Assembly: GCA_028023455.1 (NCBI GenBank)
Contig: JAQFVV010012490.1
Span: forward strand, 1,988,001-2,052,000
Source: Epiperipatus broadwayi
Lineage: Eukaryota > Onychophora > Udeonychophora > Euonychophora > Peripatidae
Direction of reading: 5' to 3'
Length of the DNA: 64,000 nucleotides
Shown: piece after piece, positions 37,850 through 49,017 of the stretch
Numbering within the stretch: the stretch's first letter is position 1
Layout of the letters: each line of letters begins with the position of its first letter
The notes under the pieces: generated by a model
Database searches by the model: none
Seen by the model: only the letters and a program-made list of their open reading frames with translations
Told to the model about the DNA's origin: nothing
Position numbers and translations under genes: made by a program

Positions 37850-38645
37850 TTTACTAATAAAAAAAAAATCCCACACATCCACGAACATAACATTATTTCT
37901 CTTGCATAATTTTTTCAATCTCTCATTTATAGAACATGCCTTATCTAACATGTACCTATTGTCAAATCTTGGTAATAATCCAACTATTCCTACTCTCCCT
38001 TTAATCTTATTCAAATTACTAATCAAATTCTTTGTATTCATCCATCACTCTCTCCAATAGTTCTGACAAATTACTTGTCCCTACCATAACATAAACATCT
38101 CTACTCCCTTGTTTCTTTACCTTATCTGTAGCATCTTAATTCCTAACTCCACACAAACAGTCTTACGTATTTCTCTTTTTCCTTGCAATTACATCTCCTT
38201 CCTCTAATTAGTGAGTCCCCCATCAACAAGACTATCTCATAGTTTACTTTCCCTACTTCATCTATAACATTCTCTTCCATCTTCTGGACTCCCTTATTTA
38301 CTTCTTTCTTATTGTTTCTATTCATTAATTCCTTGATCTGCACACACTTTATGTCTAATGTTTTAATTTTCTACATGCTTTACCTCTTCCTCTATCTTAC
38401 TTATTTTTTGCCTATTTCCATTGCACTACTTATTTTATCACCCACATCTCTTGTCACTCCACTAAATATATACTCTAGTGTATTTACCTTAACTACATTT
38501 TCCTCTATTTCCCCTGACTTTTTCTTTAAACTATGTACACTTAGAAACCATTTTTTCATCTCTTTTATAGCATTTATACTTGATCTACTACACAACAATA
38601 CATTTTTTACATCCTTCCTTGTCTTATTTAAGCATTTCAAATAAA
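37850..38645 (-). pseudogene. LINE ORF1 remnant with SGNH-esterase motifs
   Basis: The piece 38640-38401 is basic, with a helical-looking KVNTLEYIFSGVTRDVGDKI. The piece 38343-38143 contains VLLMGDSLIRG, the Gly-Asp-Ser nucleophile block of SGNH hydrolases. The piece 38041-37844 contains VGIVGLLPRFDNRY and INERLKKLCKRNNVMFVDVW, the later strands of the fold in LINE esterases; the terminal Asp-x-x-His block is not visible. Such esterases are thought to aid membrane or lipid interaction during retrotransposition. The three pieces are separated by stops, and the split could mask one original ORF. Confidence 0.65.
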
Positions 38646-38690
38646 AAACCTTATCATTTATAGTACACTATCATATGTCTATTTTCCTTC

Positions 38691-40770
38691 TGATCACCAT
38701 ATACATATATATATGACAACATCAATCAGTGCTTCCCTCTTTTTGCATTTTTATGATATCATTAACAAAATGGTTGCTATTCTGGTATTTTTATACTGCA
38801 TAATTATCAAAGTTTTAAAATAAATTTGTAAATGAAAATTCAGGAGCCTATAAAATTTTCCATAAAAAAAAAAAAAATCATGCAAGTTTCATCAAACTTT
38901 GATGAGTTATAAAGTAACAAACCAACTTTTTACATTTATATATTAATACTGAAGACATAGATATATAATGACTTAAAAATAAATGGCAGTATCTGTTTTA
39001 AACTCCACATGAACTCTATAAAATATTTGCCACAAAAAAATAACAGAAATTAATAAATATTCAGCTTCATTATCTAATACATTGAACACTTCATAGTTAA
39101 ATTACTAAATAACATAACAATATAAAATGGTTATCTACAACACATTGAATGAATGGATAATTGAACAACCAATGTTATAATAACACTGATGCTCAAGTAA
39201 TCAAAGTATAATTCTGAAATATTCTATTCTAATTAAATCTATGATACTGGCAAATGCTGTTGATTTTCCTCTTAACCTTATCCTGAATGTTTACTACTTT
39301 GTATTTGACTTGATATTTTTAAGTCTAAATAATTTCTTATTACACCATTCTACATTATCATTGCTTTACCATTACACTGTCCACAAAATAAAGATTTGTA
39401 ATATATTTATATTAATACTTTTTCATTTATTTAAAGATGAAATCTTAACTATTAAAACAAGACATTGCATAATGCAATTTTCCTATAAATATTCAATCTA
39501 ATACTCTTAAATATGTATTATGGACAAAACTTTTGGTAATCATTTATTAGTGCTCTAGGAGTTTTGAAGACAATTAGTGAATTTCCAAATCACTACTGAA
39601 AATGCCAAGTAATAAATAGAACAAGTAATAAAAAATGAAAATAAAAATGTCTATTCTGTGTACTTCTTTGGAATAAATAAAATAAAATATGCATTAGGTC
39701 TATTTTTATTGAAATAGTAATTGACAGATGATAAACTTTCGGCATTTTAATAAATAGTTGTGAAATTTTAAACAAATAATAGTATTCCCTCCTCTCCTAC
39801 AAATATTAATATAGATGTTACTTAGTTTTAATGAATGAATAATAAGTATTCTCTCCCCTCTTAAATAACATTTGTATTGAAATGTTTTAATATTTATAAT
39901 AGACATCAATACTGAGAAGTTTCTTTTTTAAAAAAAAAAAAAAAACCAAACACTTTGCTGATGCTAGTTTTAAATGCTTTCATTGATCTTGAAAAATCTG
40001 TTTGTGTGTTTGTTAATTTTTGTTATTTTTTAATTAGAATAAAATTTTAAAATCAAGGTTTAATATATTTAAATTCAATAGAATTGCTTGAAAATTGATA
40101 TATAACTAAGTCATAATAGCCTAATCCATTTAAAATAGTTATCAGATGATAGGAAAAATATAAAAAATATTCAGTAATTTAATGTATTGCAATTAACAAT
40201 TATTCTAGCATTTTCATTTGTGTTAAATAATGGTTGTAAGAGGGCAGTTTAAAATTTGTTTTTCTTTCAATTTAATAACATTTTAAATTTTTAATATATA
40301 TATTATATTTAGTATGTGTACATAATTATATATGTATAATAAATCAGTACCTAACGTTTTTTAATTAAAAGTGTTCTTTTTATTTTAAACAATTGGGTTT
40401 TTTTAAAGTGAACTAGAAAATATGCATTATTTAAAACAATCACAAAAAGTTAAAAAATATCACAAATCTTTTCTTTAGCATTTTTTTGAAAACAGCTGCT
40501 TTAAAATAAAAATAAATCTGTCAATTTAAATAGAAAACTTGGTTACTGATTTATTATACATATATAATTATGTATACATATTAAATATAATATATACATT
40601 AAAAATATAAATAAAAATTTATATAACATTAAGAGTATATATATATCAACTTACTGCAGAAATATCTATTCGTGTACATATACTATATTAAATATTTAAA
40701 AAGAATATTGAAGTGTATTGAATGTTAGATGTAAATAAAGAGGATTTGAACACACTTTCAAACTGTTTAG
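38691..40770. other. AT-rich spacer, no gene seen
   Basis: No coding region recognised. The first 200 bp resemble the repeat family at 32.8-34.0 kb. The end (about 40280-40690) is an A/T-rich stretch with TACATAATTATATATGT-like blocks that recur near 11900 and 41430. Confidence 0.4.
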
Positions 40771-40790
40771 CATGAAATACATATATTGGA
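40770..40790 (+). ncRNA. Hammerhead ribozyme, 3' half only
   Basis: Retains GAAA (40774-40777), helix III ATA-CA-TAT, A17 (40785) and helix I strand TTGG. The upstream CTGATGA and helix II 5' strand are missing, consistent with a unit that begins within the ribozyme. Confidence 0.6.
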
Positions 40791-41208
40791 GATTTTTTCA
40801 CATGTATGTGGTCTATGTATTAGTTCTTTAAGACTAGAGTGACTAGTTGAACAGAGCTTGAAAGTCTTTCAATTAACTTTTAATTAAATATAAGGTTCAA
40901 TATATTTCAATATATTTGTACTTAAATATTATAGATTCAGCCTGTATTCTGCCAGTCCTCTTGTGTATTTAAATGGAAATATTAAGGTCCTAAATGTGAA
41001 GAGTCAGACTGAATTAGAATCAATATGGGTATGACAACAATATTGGCATTAAAAACAGTTTTGAGCAGCCCATTATCCGATTTTCAATAATATGAATGGC
41101 TGAAAAGTTGGAGGATGGAGAAGAGTGATGCCTGTCCATTAAAGTTTGAACATTTATTTTAATATAAACTGAGCACTGATTGTATATGTGTGTGGGAGAT
41201 AATGATAT

Positions 41209-41263
41209 GGACCACTGATGAGTGCTGGTTCAGCACAAAATACATATATATATATATATTGGA
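41209..41263 (+). ncRNA. Type I hammerhead motif, one core base changed
   Basis: CTGATGA intact (41215-41221). Helix II GTGCT/AGCAC perfect around GGTTC. The core GAA is AAA (G12 to A, 41237), which should abolish catalysis. Helix III is expanded to a long alternating AT hairpin, A17 is 41258, and helix I is ACCA/TTGG with one A lost. Confidence 0.65.
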
Positions 41264-41589
41264 GAATATTTTCACATGTATATGGTTATATGTAAAGGTT
41301 ATTTAAGATAGAGTAGATAGCTGAAAGAAGAGTGGAAGTCTGTATTCAAATCCCTTTAATCATATCCTATGTGTAATATTGATTTAAAGTAAAATTATAT
41401 ATATTAGGTGAAATTCATTTACAATATATACACATGTAATATTATGTACACATTAAATATAATATATACATAAGGGGTATACATTTTAACTTATAGCAAA
41501 CATATCTAGGAATATATATATATCAACTATGTGTCCAATTTAAAGTACAATATAGTTTTATATTTTTATTTACTGTGGCAATACTAAAA

Positions 41590-41912
41590 ACTTAAAAATA
41601 ATAATGGTAATTTTTTTAATATATATTAAATTCTTTTACTGGCTGTTCAATAAAATGGAATAAAATAATTGGAATTTTTAGATTTAACTCTAAATAAAAG
41701 CATAAGGGGTCCAGAAATTAATTAAGTCAATCCCTATTTTTTTAACAAGAGATTAACTTAATTAATTTCTGGACCCCCCCCCCAATGCTTTTATTTTAAG
41801 TTAAATCTAAAAACCCCAATTATAGTTGAAGAAACAATTATTTTATTCCTTTTTAGCCAGTCAATAAAAGCATTTAATATATATAAAAAAAATTCTATTA
41901 TTTTGATTAGAT
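41590..41912. mobile_element. ~320 bp foldback element
   Basis: A highly self-complementary centre (AAGGGGTCCAGAAATTAATT on the left, AATTAATTTCTGGACCCC on the right, loop about 25 bp) continues outward through TTTAGATTTAACTCTAAATA/ATTTTAAGTTAAATCTAAA and further diverged arms to about 41590 and 41912. An older copy lies at 11510-11757. The C-run in the right arm (near 41777) expanded after formation. Confidence 0.75.
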
Positions 41913-42959
41913 CAAGTTTCTTTCAGATTTTGTTAGCTTATAGAAGTTAGTACTGCTTTCAGATCAAGTGTCTTTTCATTTCCTCACAGGTGATGAGAGT
42001 TAAAAATTGATACATAAAGCTTTTTTTGTGTGTGAGAGAGATTACAATGGGATGGGGGTTAAAACAAAAGGAAATTAATTTCTTTTAACACAAAAATATA
42101 CATTAAAAAGGTGGCAAAATTATTGGCAATTTTAAAGTGATAAAAGTTTTTTCTTGTCTACAAAGAAACCAAATAGATAATGGAGATTGGATGTAGTTTT
42201 TTTGCAAACAAAATCAAAATAATCATTTTACTGTGGTGTGCGCATTCTCAAATAATATTACATCCAGTTTAAAAAAACTATTTAAGACAATTTTAACAAC
42301 AAATAACAGTGCCTACTTTTAAGATGTTTGCCAAAAGGGGAAAAATTATCACTATTGTTTCGTGGTTGTCTTAAATAAAAACTACTCATCAAATGTTTAA
42401 GAGAAAAAAAAATATCTCTTACTCATTCATAAAAACTGTGCATCTTTTGTACTAATATTTGGAGGAAGGGGAATTTCGCAATTTCTATTCCACTATTCAT
42501 TCGTTAAAATGTCAAAAGTTTACCTTCTGTCAATTATAGTATTATTTTAATAAAAATACACACATCACTATTATTATTTTTATTCAATTGTGATCCAAAA
42601 ACATATACAAAATATGCATTATTTTTTCTTTATTTTCATTTCCCAATATTTATTCTATTTATTATTTGGTATTTCCAATAATAATTTGATAATTCCCACA
42701 AGTGCCTACAAAAATGGTAGAACACCTACCAAATGATTGCCAAACTTTTCATATACATGGAGATAAACATATAAATATATCAAAAGAAACATTCACGTAT
42801 AGTATTTATAATATTTCAAATATAGGCATTCTTCATATACCTGGAGTTTAATTGTAAATATATGAGATTTGAACACAGACTTTCAAGCCCCCTTCATTTA
42901 TCCGCACTCTTATACCACTGATACACATAACCACACACATGTAGAAAAGATAAATAATC

Positions 42960-43003
42960 ACCAATATATGTACTTTGTACTGAACCAGCACTCATCAGTT
43001 GGT
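42960..43003 (-). ncRNA. Type I hammerhead motif, core changed at G12
   Basis: Read on -: helix I ACCAA/TTGGT, intact CTGATGA (complement at 42992-42998), helix II GTGCT/AGTAC with one wobble, then AAA in place of GAA, helix III GTA-CA-TAT and A17. One core substitution makes it presumably inactive. The secondary structure is otherwise complete. Confidence 0.65.
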
Positions 43004-43474
43004 CCAGATCATCATCTTCCACACATATATACAATCAGTGCTCAGTTTATATTAAGATAGTAAATCTTCATACTTTAATGGGCAGGCTTCAATCTACTCC
43101 AACCTCTAACTCTTCAGCCATCCATAACATTGAAAATCTGATGATGGAATGCCCAACTCCCATGCTGATATCAATATTATTATTATGCCCATGTTGATCT
43201 CGAGTCACTTTGACCCCTCACGTATAGGACCTTATCCATTTAAATACATAGGAGTGGGCAGGATGCAAGTTTAATGGGTAATATTTGAAATACAAACATT
43301 CTTCATATACCTGGAATCAGCATGGGATTTGGGCATTTGATCATCAGATTATCAATGGTATGTATGGCTGAAGAGTTGGAGTAGATTGACACCTGCCCAT
43401 TAAAATATGAAGATTTGCTATCTTAATATAAACTGAGCACTGATTATATATGTCTGTGGGAGATTATGATCTGG

Positions 43475-43518
43475 ACCAATTGATGAGTTCTGGTTCAGCA
43501 TGAAATATGTATATTGGT
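43475..43518 (+). ncRNA. Type I hammerhead motif, core changed at C3
   Basis: Helix I ACCAA/TTGGT perfect. The first core segment is TTGATGA (C3 to T). Helix II GTTCT/AGCAT has a mismatch. GAAA intact at 43502-43505, helix III ATA-TG-TAT, A17 at 43513. Helix III retains pairing although its loop changed from CA to TG. Confidence 0.65.
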
Positions 43519-43630
43519 GATTATTTATCTTTTCTACACGTGTGTGGTAATGTGTATCAGTATTATAAGATAGTGTGGATAGTTAAAGGGTACTTGAAAG
43601 TCTGTGTTCAAATATTATATATTTACAATA

Positions 43631-45410
43631 TAGTATTTATTTATATATATATAGCATCACGCTAAAATAATATCCATTCAGGAAAAAGATAAACATACCT
43701 TGCATTTCTAGTATCAATCAGAATAGACCCAGAGATGTCTGCTTTCTATGCTTGGCAAAAATAATCATTATTCCACTAAACATATTTGCAAATTTACATA
43801 AATGGCAACAAATGCAAGCTTGCACGCAAATATTCCCTAATTGAATTTTCTTTAATCAAAACTGATATTTATACTTTCAAATATTGTATTTGAATTAGTT
43901 AAATATATATAAATGAGTAAATGATAGACATATTAAAAAAAAAATTTTTTCAAGAAATAAAATAATATTATGAAAAATTAACAATCTAGTCACTTAGTAT
44001 AACATTTATTTGAATTATTTTCATTATCTAATGAATATTTTATCTTTTCTAACCAGGGCAATGCAATCTTTCCTTCACAAATCAATATTCATTTTTCATT
44101 CAAAGATGTACTTCCTCAGATTTTATGGGTATATGTATAAAGGCGCTTAAAAAAATCAATATGTTTATTCTTAATTATTGATTCTAAATTATTCTTTACT
44201 ATTGATTTTTAAAGAACTAAAGATGTACTTAATAAGATTAACAAAAGAAATTAAATTATATAAATATATAGTGAGGGAAATATTAGATGTACACAAATAA
44301 ATGTTGTAGTGGCAAAGATGCAATGCAGGAGGGAAAAACCATCTAATTTGTCATTCCTATGATTTCCTAAGAAATTGACCATATAATTATTGTATATTTA
44401 TTTTACACATAGGTTCAAACACAAACTTAAATATAATATACATTATGCAGATTGAATCAATTTTCAAATTAATTTGAACTGTTTTTCAACATTTTTGATA
44501 GTTATAAAATTAAAATATAAGTTTAATAATTATTAAATTAGCAAGAAAATCTAAATTGAAAGTTAGGTTCTTTCTCCACAAAACATGGAAGAAGAGAAAG
44601 GAGTGCATAGACAAGAATCTAGATAATATTTTATAGAATAAGATTATTAAACAAAAGTAATAACAATAGCAGCAACAACAAAAATAATTGAGTAGTTTCT
44701 TTCATAGAAATTCATAACAAGTTCTACCATTGGAAGTGACAAATCTCAGCCTTAAACCATGAATCTTAAGCTCTAAATCAAATAGGGAATAGCTTTAAAT
44801 TGCAGAATAAAAGTGTCTTCAACAGTCTTCCAAAGAAAAATATGAAGAAGAAAGCATTACTAATCAGGCATTTCGATTTCCAGCTGGTCAGGGATCTTAA
44901 GTGGTATTCTACCCTAGTTAAATACACATTTTCCAATCTTTATTAAATATGTTAATAATGAAAATAAAAAGCACCAGAAATATTAACAAAAAGAGTCTAG
45001 TAAAAAATGTTGTTAACCATATATTAACAAATTAGAAACATTTTAAAAGTACAATTGATATTCAAAAATTATATATATATAACATACTTCAGAGGAAAAC
45101 TTATTACTAGGTAAGAGATTTTACTATCATTAAAAAAAAAATACAAGTAATGAGGAAACAACTTAATGAATATCAATACATCTCTGACAATAACTTTTTG
45201 CATGTTCCATTCCATGTATTAAATGCATCAAAAATCTCTATAATGGAGACATTGATGATATTGATCTCTATACCAAAAAATGACTACACATAGAACATTT
45301 TCTACCTCTTAATACAGCAAAATTATCACATTACATAGTTTAGTGCAGTAATGAAGTGATGAACTTGAGTTTAAAATTTGTACATTGTGGTTCCAGATCT
45401 GACACCTTTA
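43631..45410. other. AT-rich spacer, no gene seen
   Basis: No coding region or RNA gene recognised; (TA)n near 43654 and 45070. Confidence 0.45.
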
Positions 45411-45416
45411 GTGGTG

Positions 45417-45444
45417 ATCATCATTATCATCATCATCATCATCA

Positions 45445-45497
<53 letters not shown>

Positions 45498-45498
45498 T
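45417..45498. repeat. (ATC)n-(ATT)n compound microsatellite
   Basis: About ten CAT/ATC-type triplets followed by about twenty ATT/TTA triplets. A 62-codon frame (45356-45544) full of His and Tyr codons is produced by this repeat and is not a gene. Confidence 0.95.
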
Positions 45499-47030
45499 AA
45501 GCAAAATTGTTGAAAATTTTCACATTATTGTATACCTTTTATAGTTAAAAAGATTATTTGGCATAATTTTAAGACTATTAAAGCTTAAAACATAAACTAT
45601 AATCAAAGGCTAAATATATTAATAAGAAAATTCAGTTGATGACTTTCTGCATAAACTCAGCCATACTTCTGAAATGCTTTCTGCTGATTGATATCAAACA
45701 TATTAGAAATGAAAAGATTACTATTTTTGGATCCTCCCATTCTCTTTTGAATTTCATAATAATATATGTAAATTTAAAATAAAACTACAATTAGGTCAAA
45801 CAATATAAAATATTTCAACAGAATGAATATGAATATTATTTCTGTGACCATTTTGATTAGAAATGAATAATTTTTTGCTTGAGTTGGACTGATTTTGGCA
45901 TTTTTAAGCAATTACATTACACTTAAACATTTTTATTGGGGAAAATCAGATAAAGCAAGATATGTTTTATTCTCAAGTAAAGGTCCTGAATAATAATTTT
46001 ATATTAGCAGAAAAGGGTATTGGTCCTAACTTTACAAATCTACAGGAAGCAGTGATCACTGACAAAGAGAAAGAAACAGCTCATTATTACAATTAATTGC
46101 AAGAAATTCCTTGCCTGTAGAGGATTTGGTAAACAATTTATGTCAGCTAGAGATAGATTTAATAAATTAGAAAAAAAATATTAAAAAAAAAGTTACTAAT
46201 TATAAAACATACAAATAATTTTATATTAAAATAATACTACACATGAAAAATATAGTTAGATGCTTGGAAGGTCATGATATCTGATTATGCAAGAGTCATG
46301 TTGAACCTTTTCTTTACTTTAGTCAGTTGAGAATTGATTCACAAATCTTAATCCCTGAATTTGCTACTCTACCTTAATGTTAAACTATGTTAGTGCAGGT
46401 AATATATTAATTAATAGATTTTGACACTTAGTGAGATGGGATGGGGAGGCTTAACTATATTTGTAAATAAGCATAATAACAGAAGTATAATTTTTAAGTC
46501 TAAAATAACTCAATAATAAAAATATTATTAATCATATTAAATATTTAAATTAATTGTAAACTCATTCACAAATAATTATTACTATAATTTATAAATAAAT
46601 GAATTATATATTTTTTACTCATACTCTCTCGAATTTTCTTTTGCCTTAGAGTTTTTAACCTAAGTCTCTCATGACTGGTCACTTCTATACCCTGAATGTG
46701 ATAATAGAATTGTGTGTCATTTTTTAACTTCACCTATAACAATCCTAACTCCAATCTTTTCTTTTGTTTTTCTCTCTACCATTGTTGTTCTTGTTTTCTT
46801 CTGGAATTAAAAGAACTATGCTCATTTATAAGTTGCTGCTAATATATTTTATCATTAAATAAAAATAAATCAAGTATTATATTTATAATTCCATTTTATT
46901 CTGTATTAATATATAGAGAAAATGTAATTTTATCAACTAACAATTTAATAAAAATGTCAGTCCAACAATAAAAACCAAGGATAAATATTGAAAAAAGAGA
47001 GAGAAAGAAACTTCTTCCACATAAATGGTT
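45499..47030. other. AT-rich spacer, no gene seen
   Basis: No coding region or RNA gene recognised. Confidence 0.45.
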
Positions 47031-47139
47031 CAGAGTTATTTTCAGTTCAGCAAATTGAAAAATTTTTAAATGATTTTATTAAAAAGAACATTTTTATTTA
47101 CTTAAATATATAACGATATAAATACAATAAGCTCGCATA

Positions 47140-47560
47140 ATTTATTGTGAATCTTTCTCAGATATACTTTCACTTTCATCTTCACTTTCAGAACTTGAAT
47201 TCTCACCTGCATTATTCTGCCAGGGTACATCATCTTCAGTGTCATTTAAATATTTAGCAATGCAACATTTTAAGAAAGATTTTTTGATAATTTTTAGGGA
47301 TATCTGTCCAAGAATGCAAAATCAACTGAGCTATTGTAGAAGATGAAGCTTGTTTTATTTTATCAGTTGGTGTCAAAGGATGATCTTCTTGATTTAACCA
47401 TGCTTCATAATGGGCTCACATTCCATCTGTAAAGGGTTTATTAACAGACACGCCAAGTGGTTGGAATTTATAAGTCATTCCTGCTGACATTATTACCAGA
47501 TCACAGTTTTTTGTTTTTACTTTAAGCTTAATGTCATTCAATTATATGGTAAATTGCAGC
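47140..47560 (-). pseudogene. pogo-type DDE transposase, C-terminal fragment
   Basis: Reading on -: KTKNCDLVIMSAGMTYKFQP, LGVSVNKPFTDGM, an in-frame TGA (47416-47418), AHYEAWLNQEDHPLTPTDKI, KQASSSTIAQLILHSWTDIP, then a frameshift near 47295, IIKKSFLKCCIAKYLNDTED, DVPWQNNAGE and a Ser/Glu-rich acidic tail ending in a stop. The order (D)LV-x-(I/M)..G(M/L)T...QPL.VSVNKPF, the W-x-x-IP motif and the acidic tail is the C-terminal end of pogo/Tigger (TIGD-like) DDE transposases, which cut and paste DNA at TA targets. The N-terminal DNA-binding and catalytic parts are absent or unrecognisable. Confidence 0.82.
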
Positions 47561-47686
47561 AGAATGTTATATTGTCTTTGACAATTTGCTTTCGTGTCAA
47601 AGAAATTTTTTTAATCTAAATCATTCTTCTAAAATAATTAGCATTTTCACAAACTTTCTGGAAAAAAATTAAAATGTGTAAAAAAA

Positions 47687-48330
47687 GATTCTAAAACATT
47701 CGTTTTCACTTTGAAATTCAAAATGAAAATATCAGAACTGTCAAAATCATTGACAGATGCTTTCTTGTGTAGTGAACAATAAACAACCAATTAGAACCTT
47801 GGAAGGGAGGTTTTTATTACATTATTATGACTTTAAATTTAAATCTAATTGATTTATTAGTTGTAAAAAAAATTGAAAGTTATTCAGTACAATTTTCTCA
47901 ATAATATAACAGTAAAATTGCCAAAATAACATTAAAATATTCTAAAACATTTGTTTTCACTTTGAAATTCAAAGCAAAAGCATCAGGAACTGTCAAAATA
48001 ATTGTCAGATGTTCTCTTGATAGATAATAATAAACAACCAATTAGCACCTTGGAACCTTGGAAGAGAGGTTTTTTATCACATTGTTATAACTTTAAATGT
48101 AAATCTTATTGACTTATTAGTTGTAAAAAAAATTCTAAAGGTTATTCAGGACAGTTTTCTTGATAATAAAATCAGAAAAATAATGTTAAAAGATCCTAAA
48201 ACATTCATTTTCATTTTGAAATTCAAAATGAAGATATCAAGGACTGTCAAAATGATGTATTAGTTGTAAAAAATTCTAAAGTTTGTTATTCAGTACAGTT
48301 TTCTTGATAAAATAATATTAAAGGTAGTAA
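47687..48330. repeat. Three head-to-tail ~250 bp units inside the pogo remnant
   Basis: Units start near 47687, 47938 and 48189, each with a TTTTCACTTTGAAATTCAAA-like block (TTCATTTTGAAATTCAAA in the third), ACTGTCAAAAT, TTAGTTGTAAAAAA and a TTATTCAG-ACA-TTTTCT block. The third unit lacks about 110 bp (the AACAACCAATTAG...GGTTTTT part). On - each unit can be read as FxLNFKVKTNVLE-like residues, loosely reminiscent of the ...NFKLKV... start of pogo transposases. This suggests that the 5' coding end was amplified, but the resemblance is weak. Confidence 0.8.
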
Positions 48331-48597
48331 TTTAAAAAAGAGATAAAGCCATTTATGAAATTAATCCAAAAAATTACTGACATTTAATGCTCAATCTTTT
48401 TCTTTTGATTAAAAAAGATTTAACATGCTATTCTACACAGGAAAATCAATTGTAATACTATGTACATGTACAGCACAAAGCAAAGAACTGCAGAAATAAG
48501 ATGTTAAAAATTTTGCTTTGAATTTAAGGAGCACCCCTCTTTTACAGGTCCAAAATTTGGAAAAAAAAAAGTGCATCTTATATTTAAAGTAAAATGG

Positions 48598-49017
48598 TAT
48601 GATATAAAAATTTAGTAAAAAAAATTACATAAGTTCTCACAAAGGAAATGAAATTTAATACAAAATAAAAGTTCATTTAAAAAATGTCTTGTGGAAATCA
48701 CAATTTTCATCATCTTTCAACTCAATATTAATTCCATTATCATTTTCCTTTTTTCTTTCTCTTTTTATCTCTGATAATTAATTTTTTAAAATTTTTTTTT
48801 TAAAAAATACATTCCCATATTTTTATTATAGTTGGAAATCACTAATTTCCCTAATTTATGAAGTTTATTAATCAAATATACATTCTATTACAAAATACAA
48901 TTTCACTACTTTCTTAAAAAAATAAAATTAGACTTTTTATCAGATAAATGACAATTATACATTGACATCAATGAATTATTCTTTTCACAATATCTAAATA
49001 TCTCTTTTTTCTTATGC
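48598..49017. other. AT-rich spacer, no gene seen
   Basis: No feature recognised. Confidence 0.45.

Larger units (their letters stand above)
34280..38690 (-). mobile_element. Non-LTR retrotransposon with esterase-like ORF1 part, inactive
   Basis: A 4.4 kb minus-strand block, visibly C/T-rich on + and different in composition from its flanks. Domains in transcription order are coiled/basic sequence, SGNH-esterase-like motifs, endonuclease, reverse transcriptase and a terminal Cys/His motif. Stops and frameshifts are dense. ORF1-type esterases are known from CR1 and related LINEs; the RT motif B (RQGCPMSPILF) is less CR1-like, so I leave the clade open. Sequences of the 33 kb repeat family lie on both sides (32820-34024; AATCATGCAAG near 38877), suggesting insertion into such an array. 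Confidence 0.85.
40768..41360 (+). repeat. Hammerhead-repeat family, head-to-tail pair (1.2 units)
   Basis: Starts inside a ribozyme (GCATGAAATACATATATTGG at 40770-40789) and runs through a unit body to a second ribozyme (41209-41263). It then repeats the same downstream sequence (TTTTCACATGTAT, a GTCTGTATTCAAATCCC-like block). The two predicted cleavage points (after 40785 and after 41258) bound one 473 nt monomer. Unit body landmarks are GGTCCTAAATGTG, ATTTTCAATAATATGAATGG, CCATTAAAGTTTGAA and AATATAAACTGAGCACTGAT. The GTTCAAATCC block near the 3' end could be a Pol III box B, but no convincing box A precedes it. No protein is encoded. Confidence 0.8.
42846..43630. repeat. Hammerhead-repeat family, inverted pair
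   Basis: A minus copy (about 43276 down to 42855) and a plus copy (about 43315 to 43630) stand with their 5' parts facing each other, giving arms of about 315 bp around a ~145 bp centre. The motif ATTCTTCATATACCTGGA occurs at 42829-42846 and again at 43299-43316, on either side of the minus copy. The minus copy extends further 5' and matches the 40930-41160 body (GGTCCTATACGTGAGGGGTC versus GGTCCTAAATGTGAAGAGTC). The plus copy is 5' truncated. A 63-codon frame in the minus copy is chance. Confidence 0.8.
47137..48597 (-). mobile_element. pogo/Tigger-type DNA transposon remnant
   Basis: A minus-strand element: transposase C-terminus at 47137-47560, an internally triplicated segment at 47687-48330, and a terminus-like block at 48525-48597. 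That block reads on - ATATAAGATGCAC, a T-run, CCAAATTTTGGACC, AAAAGAGGGGTG, a pattern I associate with pogo/Tigger-like ends. The far 3' terminus is not resolved. The catalytic core is missing, so the element is dead. Confidence 0.65.

Noticed and set aside
38312-38644. 110-codon plus-strand frame rich in Phe/Leu/Ser
   Set aside because: Antisense to the LINE ORF1 remnant; the C/T-rich composition favours chance hydrophobic frames.
42869-43060. 63-codon frame resembling an 80-codon frame at 63661-63903 (both with TDTHNHTHVEKINNHQY-like residues)
   Set aside because: Both are antisense frames across copies of the same hammerhead repeat; shared residues come from shared repeat DNA, and other copies of the family do not keep the frame.
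45356-45544. His/Tyr-rich 62-codon frame
   Set aside because: Produced by an (ATC)n(ATT)n microsatellite.
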